The position numbers and the translations under genes were made by a program. The notes below the pieces were generated by a model. The model saw only the letters and a list, made by a program, of their open reading frames with translations, was not told where the DNA came from and did not search any database. From Cantharellus purpuraceus (taxonomy: Eukaryota > Basidiomycota > Agaricomycetes > Cantharellales > Hydnaceae), in the NCBI GenBank assembly GCA_025174535.1, contig JALBUN010000014.1, positions 558,001 to 622,000 on the forward strand: 64,000 bases of DNA, in the 5' to 3' direction. Shown here one piece after another: positions 57,876 through 64,000 of the stretch. The first letter of the stretch is position 1, and every line of letters begins with the position of its first letter.

Positions 57876-60800
57876 TCAACTCCCGTTCACACCCTTCATG
57901 CCCAAGCCCATACCCACACCCCCACTCTGCGCAATGAGCTCTTTCACTCCTCCATCTTCTGCCGCTGCGCGCGCGAGCTCTGCCTCCACCCACGCTCGCG
58001 CGTCCGCAATGTCCCCCACTGGATCTGATGCGCTGCCCTCCGACGCTGCCAACCGCGAGTACGCTGCCTGGTACCCTGCGCCCTGCTCTTCCAGGTCAAT
58101 GGCAGTGAATGCCTCATCCATGTCGCCGTTTGACTCTGCGTGGGACAGCGCCTGCGGGTCCCGGAACAGTGTCGCCAATGCGGCGAACGTCGGAGACCTG
58201 TCGCAACAAAGCCAAATACAATTAATTATTTACTTTTATTTAAAAATTAAGAATCCTAAATGGGAACAAAAGTAACTGACCATAGGCGTAAGTTTGAACC
58301 TTGGCGCATGGAAGCGCACTGAGTTAATAATCGTGTCGCCCCAACCACTGCGATTTTTCGATCCTTAGCTGATATTCTTGCAATCTCCGGTAACAGGATG
58401 TTTCCAAACAAATTAGCCCACAACCTGTCAAAGTGGCGAGGGATAAGAAGGGCAATTAGTCTAGGCACACGTGGGCAGCGGAGAACGCCACGCACCCAGC
58501 CTGTGCAGCTTCTATGACCCCAATGACATAGTCCGGTGACATGCCATCCACGCGGATAGCAAAAATGTACAATACAAAGAAGCAAAACAAATTAGCAAAT
58601 TTGTCCGTCTTGTTCGCCTGCAGGCGCGTCAATAGCGACATGACAACTGCCGGGAAATACGGATGTAACTGTGCACTACAACAGAACAAAAGCAAACCAT
58701 CTCAGTTCCGCCATGAAGCCAAAAATAGCACAAACAATACGTGCAATGGTATGTTCTTTACAACGCCCTGTAACAACTCAAATCCCCATGCATCATTAAG
58801 TTTTGATGGGATCAGGCGCTGCTGCGCAACTGCCAGAATAGCGGTCATCTGGCCCGCCTGTGCGATCTGCATACCATCCCGGTCTAGCGATGCTCTGATG
58901 AACCGCACCAGACCGGGGATGCTCCCTTTCTGGGCCCACGGCGCGGGTGTGAGCAGAAGCGGTAGCAGGGCACGGTACCCCTGGGGTATTTCCGATCTAT
59001 CATTGTGCAGCTCTAACAGCTGCGACAAGAGTTGGAACGTGTACGGAACGAACTCTGAGCAGCGCCAAGTAATCAGACACCACGAATACATTAACGAAAT
59101 AAACGGTCAGTCAGTCAGCCAGTCTGTCAGCCAGTCTGTCGATAGGAGGAAACACGCACGCTCCACGTCCTGCTGCAGAATGACTGTGCACACATTATGC
59201 AACACCCCTTCAAAATGCGCCAGCGTCTCCGGATTTCCCGATACAACAAACCTGGAAACGATCAGGACGACGCATATACAGTGCAAAGAAGGCCGCAATA
59301 AAAGACGCAACCGCACCTGATCAGCGCGGAGATCCCCTCAAAGAGGTACTGATCAAAGTTGGGATTGCTAGGGTTCTTGCTCGTCACGGAGAGGATCCGC
59401 ACAAGCCGCGCAAGGACGTGTTGGTACACCGGTGTCAAGGACTGCCTTGCTGTGATAATTACACGCATGGCGCCTGGAACCAATCAGCCCTGCCAGCCAG
59501 CCTGCACTAGAAACCTGTAGGGACGCACATTTCATGAGGTAGTCGTTCTCCGACACCTTTTCCGGCGTTCCTCCGCTCTCGATTTTGTCGAATAATGCGG
59601 TGAGAATGTCATTGGCTACGTCATGGATATCAGCTTGCGCGAACCTTTGAACATCAAAATCAGACGGGTGGTAAGTCTCGCAAAGCAACTCATACGCACA
59701 ACATTCGCGATCCCTGCTTGATAAACAGAATCCGCTCTACAGTAATGGCCGCATACGAATAGCAAACATAATTGTCCGAGCGGAGATGCCCCACGAGCAG
59801 CGGGATCACTTGGTTTAGCTGCTCTTTCGTGAGCTACAAACGCAGAGCACTCAGCAACGCCTTCCGCTACACAAGGTTTACGGGTCACCGCACCTGATTG
59901 CGGAACGTGTACAGATACCGGATGGCGTCCACCTGGAGAATTGGATGCACACTTCCCGGCGCTGCCTGCAGGTCTCCAAGTACATTCTCCGCAAACCAGT
60001 CCACCACCTTGACCAGCGCATTTGTTGACGTGACCCCTTGCTACAAGCATACGTTCAACGCGCATGCTAAGGGCGCAAATGTAATATAGGGAATGAATAC
60101 GTACATGACTTGTCGAACCGCGAGATGCGATCGCCGTGAGAAGGAATATCGCCCGATCCTTGCGCTTCCAGTTCTCGGCAGGATTCGCCTTGAACGTCTG
60201 CAGATCTTCAGACACCCAAGCAGACACGAACTCGGTCGTGTCTGCCTCCCAGCCGGCACCGACGAGGGCACGCAAGACATCGGCAGCGGCATGACGTCGC
60301 GTTGTACCTTCGCTGCTCGCCCCTGTCGATGTCGAAGGTATCGAAAGGTCGACGCGAATGTACTCTAGCGGATCATCCTCAAATTGATCCGTTTCGTGAT
60401 CTGAACCTCATTGAGTGTCCCGTATCATTGTTACACTCGGACACTACCTCACCTCGTAACTCCACGTTGGGAACAACGACGCCATTCACCAGTGTTTTGA
60501 TCGTGTCCCTATTTCCGAAGAGATCACGGAATAGCCCTGACCGAATAGCTGTCGAAAGAAATCGCAATGCTTGCGCCACAAGCTTTTGCAATCACCGTTA
60601 AATAGTGTATTAACTTGTGTTAAAAGGATTTTCTAACGTACTGTGTCGTCCGCCACAGATGGTCGTTTGCCATCACCTACAAGTCCCCACACGGCTTGAA
60701 CAAACGGACCGATTGAAGATGCTGATGTGAATAGTTCAGGGAATCGATTTGTATATAGCTGTATGGTTCACAGGGTGTTAGTGTTTGCACCAGAAGAGTC

Positions 60801-61860
60801 GGGACTGTTCTTACTTCTGCGATCTCCATAATGACAGTTTTTACTTGTGATGGCACAGAAGGTGTTGTATCATCGGGCTACACGGGTAGCCGAAAAATCT
60901 CAATAATCCCAATAGCTTGTTTGTCAAACAAGCAAATGACTCACGTCGCCTTGAAGAGCTAGAGGATCCCAGGCAAGAAACCGGAGGAACCAGCCAGGTG
61001 AAGATCCATCAGCGGCGCCAAAAAATTCCACGTGGTTGTCCTCTAGTGCTGGGGGAAGATCCTGACAGGTGAGGTCATAGAATATCGACATGAGAGCGGC
61101 TTGTGATTGAGCCACGGCAACTGCATTGGGGGGATTTGGGTCGGATAGTAGAAGAGTTGCTGTTTGTCGAAAGAAAGCAATGAATGGGCCGACAAAGCGG
61201 CTCAGGACATAGTTGATGACGGTGTATAGGTCGTCCGTTCGGATAGCTGAGCGCCATCGATTGAAAATCGAGTGTGCGGTCTCGAGGACCCCCAACGAGA
61301 TGGCGTAATCAGTAGTAGAAAGCGATCCGACCAGTTGCTGGATAAACTCGGTAAGCACATGAACAACTTTGAAACGAACACACGCACATCTATTAACTCT
61401 GGCCATTTTTGCGGGAAGTCAAGCTCGGCGATAACTGATACGGATTCGGCGATCTGTGCTCGTAGGGCCTTGTCTGTTGGTGAAGACAATGCAATCATTG
61501 CTGGCACAAGCTGACTTCGTATGGTCGTTTTGTCGGTTTGAGATATGGGAGCCTCCTCTGCGTCCTGTGGCGTACAGACACGTTAACTACCGACCACTGT
61601 GTGCGGCGCGACGCGCCAATGCCTGGACGTGTCGCACCAAGGATGAACACACACACCTCGCTCCATCTCTTTTTGATCACGTTTTTGAAAAAGACACTTC
61701 CTGCTAGCCTGACACCCTTGTTGTGCGCCGCATCCAGCACGAGCCCGAGTAGATGTGGTAAAAAGGAGGGCTGGACACTGATGTCACCGAGGCTCTGTTC
61801 TGCCTGTTTTCGCGTTGCAGGAGCCAAAGACGCTAGCAAAAGCGAAGGAAGATCAGACAT
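57876..61860 (-). CDS. CSE1: Exportin-2 (Cse1/CAS), importin-alpha re-exporter
   Basis: Sixteen exons (61860-61657, 61564-61388, 61337-60945, 60877-60815, 60758-60642, 60582-60453, 60400-60105, 60037-59894, 59833-59700, 59644-59529, 59473-59317, 59251-59160, 59054-58736, 58675-58496, 58424-58281, 58197-57876) close to 995 residues, the expected size. The N-terminal importin-beta domain reads LAPATRKQAEQSL, GSVFFKNVIKKRW and SVIAELDFPQKWPELI. Central HEAT repeats contain RHAAADVLRALVGAGWEADT, QGVTSTNALVKVVDWF and SVHPILQVDAIRYLYTFRNQ, all characteristic of Cse1. The C-terminal domain has VPYTFQLLSQLLELH, MSPDYVIGVIE and AYSRLAAS. Cse1 carries importin-alpha back to the cytoplasm with Ran-GTP. 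Introns are short. The intron 59159-59055 holds a short tandem repeat of (T/C)CAGTCTGTCAGC. Confidence 0.95.
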
Positions 61861-62754
61861 CTTGGATGTGGCTGGATAAACTAGACACGCGCAGACGCGC
61901 CATCGGCGCCTAAACAGCGACTAGCCGATAGCGGCGACTCAACCAATGCTTCATAAAATAATACTATGGATTTGTACAGGCTATGCGGCGTATATGCGCA
62001 TTGGCGGGACGCTGACGGGGCCGTTGCAGCGCCATCGGCCAGGTACCAAGTAGGCATGCAACTACAACACAGCTTAGGCCATCCCGGATCGTGCGCAATG
62101 GCACTTTCTATGTAGGTAGCAAGGGCGGCTGCTCTGATCTCGAGAGGCTATCATGATGCGAATCGGAAGTGCCTCTCCAATGGATTGGTCCGACCCATGG
62201 TCTCTTGTCCAATGGTATTCCCAGAGCACATGGCTAGCGCTGGTCGGATCCGTCCTCTTCCAGACGGTTATACATAGGGCTGCTGAGCGGAAGGATCCGC
62301 TGCAGACGCGCAATCAGGGTGATATTATAAAGGAAGTTCGATCGAGGATACCGTCCTGTCGCCAAGCCTACTCGCTGACAAAGAACATCCTTGATGCAGC
62401 AGCGAAGTTATCTCTCAACCACAGTTATCTCCAAGAGGATGTTACGTATGACCACGTCCACTTGCCCGTTGCGACCAAGTACTTTCTTCGCGGCGTTGCT
62501 ACCATCATCCCGGATTTCCTATCGTATCGCATTGCCTACTTGCAGATCGTAACACGGGTATGCCTATGCCTCCTTAACCTTCGGCCGCATCTCGTTTCCC
62601 CGTTACCACTGTGAGGACGAGTAATCAGACTTGGTCTATGCATGTGCACTTCTACCGTCCTCTCATTCACTCCCTCTCGTTGCGTCACCTGCCAGAAGTG
62701 AACTGACATTCGTTACGCGCCGGGCCACACTCATTGTAATTTCCCGATCCAACA
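61861..62754. other. Divergent promoter interval between CSE1 and the cupredoxin-like gene
   Basis: Holds a 153-codon plus-strand open frame (62153-62614) with no recognised motif and no convincing splice partner. It may be a decayed gene or chance. The remainder presumably contains the two promoters. Confidence 0.4.
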
Positions 62755-64000
62755 ATGCGACTTCGGGTGGCCCTTGTGGTTGTAGTTTTATTCTCCACAT
62801 CGTCTGGGAAGATAGTCCAGGTATGGCTGCTCTCACCTCCAAAGACTCGCTCTACCTGCCCGGACTGTGACAATCTAAGCACCCCTTCCTCTAGATTTCT
62901 GTGAGCAGCACAGGGTTTCAACCACCATCTGTTAACGCCAACATTGGCGATCTGGTCGACATCTACTTCAGGTGGGTTGCCAGGACGGGTCTCATGTTGT
63001 GTCCGCCTGACGAATTCCCTATCAGCGTCGGAACTGCAACGTTTACCCAATCGTCGTTGGGCCAGCCCTGTGTCCATTCGGGTGGAATCGATTCGGGTCT
63101 CATTGTTGTTCCCTCTGGCCATGGACCACAACAGTTCAACTTTACACTTACAAGCCCAGACCGTAAATTCTCCGTACACAATAGCGTGATATACATTGCC
63201 CACCCTCTTTCTCTCTAGCTCTTTTTTTCTTCAATTTTGTCGACCAAACGATTGACAAGTGTAAGGGGGGTTTTATTGCGTGAGTACATCCTAAATCGTG
63301 GCTCGTTTCCGCATCAATTTCCGTCTTGATTAGCACAATCAATGCATCTGCTCAGCAGTTTGCAGAATTTCAGAATAACGCCAAGGTCTGTTTTAGACCA
63401 CACTTTGCGGTTGCCCTCAACTCATGCATGTTCAGAGCGCCGATGGCACAACGCAACCATCCCAGGTCGCAACACCCGTCTCCACTGTTCCCTCCTCTGT
63501 AGATCAGATTAGCCAAGAGAATGCTCGTACCTTTTCCGGATCATCACCAATGACGTTTGTAACAGGAGGGATTTTGCCACCCATCACCGCAGCAGCCAGC
63601 TCTGATCAACCGTTGCACGACGAGATCAACTCAGCTACCCCTGCCCCGACAATCTTCATTACTGTTTTTCCCTTCTATAGCACTTCAGCACCATGGCATA
63701 TCCCGACGTCATCGATAGCCTCGTCGGGTTCATCCCAGCCGCTGTCTGCAACGCCACCGGGTGCCAGTAATGGGCTCGGTCAAAGTGTTCCAGTAGCCAA
63801 CAGAACCAAGATTATTGTAGTCGTCATTGGGGTGCTACTCGGTGCCGCCTCCTTTTTTACAAGCGTTTTCGTCCTTGTCGCTTGGAAACGACGTCGGGAC
63901 CGCGTTGCGCTCTTGCCCCAAACCCACCTCCCTAATAATGCTCATCGAGGCATCGAGACGGTAAAGCGGAGGACGATGAGCTCTTTCCACCACGTCTATG
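62755..64000 (+). CDS. Membrane-anchored cupredoxin-like protein (3' end beyond window)
   Basis: Six exons are visible (62755-62820, 62895-62971, 63026-63162, 63219-63279, 63334-63385, 63436-64000), all in phase and still open at the window end. Residues 1-18 are a signal peptide (VALVVVVLFSTSS). The next about 110 residues have the layout of fungal phytocyanin-like domains: TGFQPPSVNANIGDLVDIYF, TFTQSSLGQPC, a GGIDSG turn, FNFTLTSPDPLFFF and DKCKGGFIATINA. The two cysteines expected to form the disulfide are present, but the copper ligands are not: the NHT histidine is replaced by alanine, the FYC cysteine by FNF, and the SHC histidine by lysine. A long serine-, threonine- and proline-rich stalk follows. 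A membrane helix (IIVVVIGVLLGAASFFTSVF) and a basic cytoplasmic tail complete it. It is probably a cell-wall or surface protein. Confidence 0.82.

Noticed and set aside
59104..59142. CRISPR-like short direct repeats (CAGTCTGTCAGC)
   Set aside because: Only a few 12-bp copies without spacers, inside a CSE1 intron of a eukaryote. A simple tandem repeat.
62153..62614. 153-codon open frame between CSE1 and the cupredoxin-like gene
   Set aside because: No recognisable motif or intron chain. It overlaps the expected divergent promoter region.

Overview
The window is nuclear DNA of an intron-dense filamentous basidiomycete. Most genes are cut by 50-65 bp introns with GT(A/G)NGT donors. The gene content (fungal Zn2Cys6 factor, Ppo-type fatty-acid oxygenase, mushroom-type F-box protein, recyclin, COX20, Mis12, Cse1) points to Agaricomycetes. 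The base composition and style would fit Cantharellales such as Rhizoctonia/Ceratobasidium, but that placement is a guess. Exon structures were worked out by hand from reading frame and splice signals. For most recognised genes every exon phase closes, which is strong internal support.

Layout. 1-210: 3' end of a Snf2-family helicase. 463-2953: divergent pair COX20 (-) and a CSN12/PCID2-type PCI protein (+) sharing a short promoter with a TCACGTGA palindrome. 3180-7542: large Zn2Cys6 regulator (-). 7543-10368: gene-poor. 10369-15342: convergent sucrose-transporter-like MFS gene (+) and URC4-like DUF1688 gene (-). 18212-20199: F-box gene (-). 21519-24820: recyclin-1 (F-box plus Sec10 domain, +). 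About 25303-27244: unrecognised protein with a repeated leucine-rich motif. 27245-33399: repeat-rich island with a 1.35 kb near-perfect foldback element and a tandemly duplicated gene fragment. 33400-38118: 25-exon Ppo oxygenase (-) whose P450 half lacks the heme-thiolate cysteine. 39738-43437: FAD-dependent dehydrogenase and CDC20 (+). 43946-44243: tiny cysteine-rich protein with an RLRGG motif, next to a partial copy. 44640-46095: ketopantoate reductase (-). 46832-47840: kinetochore MIS12 (-). 49266-51871: secreted, probably membrane-anchored alpha-amylase (+). 53042-55465: decaying allantoate-permease-like MFS gene (-). 56532-57076: small protein built on a 60-bp minisatellite (-). 57876-61860: exportin CSE1 (-). 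62755-64000: membrane-anchored cupredoxin-like protein, cut by the window end (+).

The genes do not form one pathway. They are a mix of core cell biology (chromatin, mitochondrial assembly, nuclear transport, cell cycle, kinetochore, recycling) and accessory metabolism (sugar uptake, starch hydrolysis, pyrimidine catabolism, oxylipins). The most unusual signals are the foldback element, the many GC-AG introns (seven seen in about 127 modelled introns), the loss of metal ligands in two metalloprotein-type folds, and TCACGTGA palindromes 15-37 bp upstream of three start codons. No CRISPR array, rRNA or tRNA was recognised.
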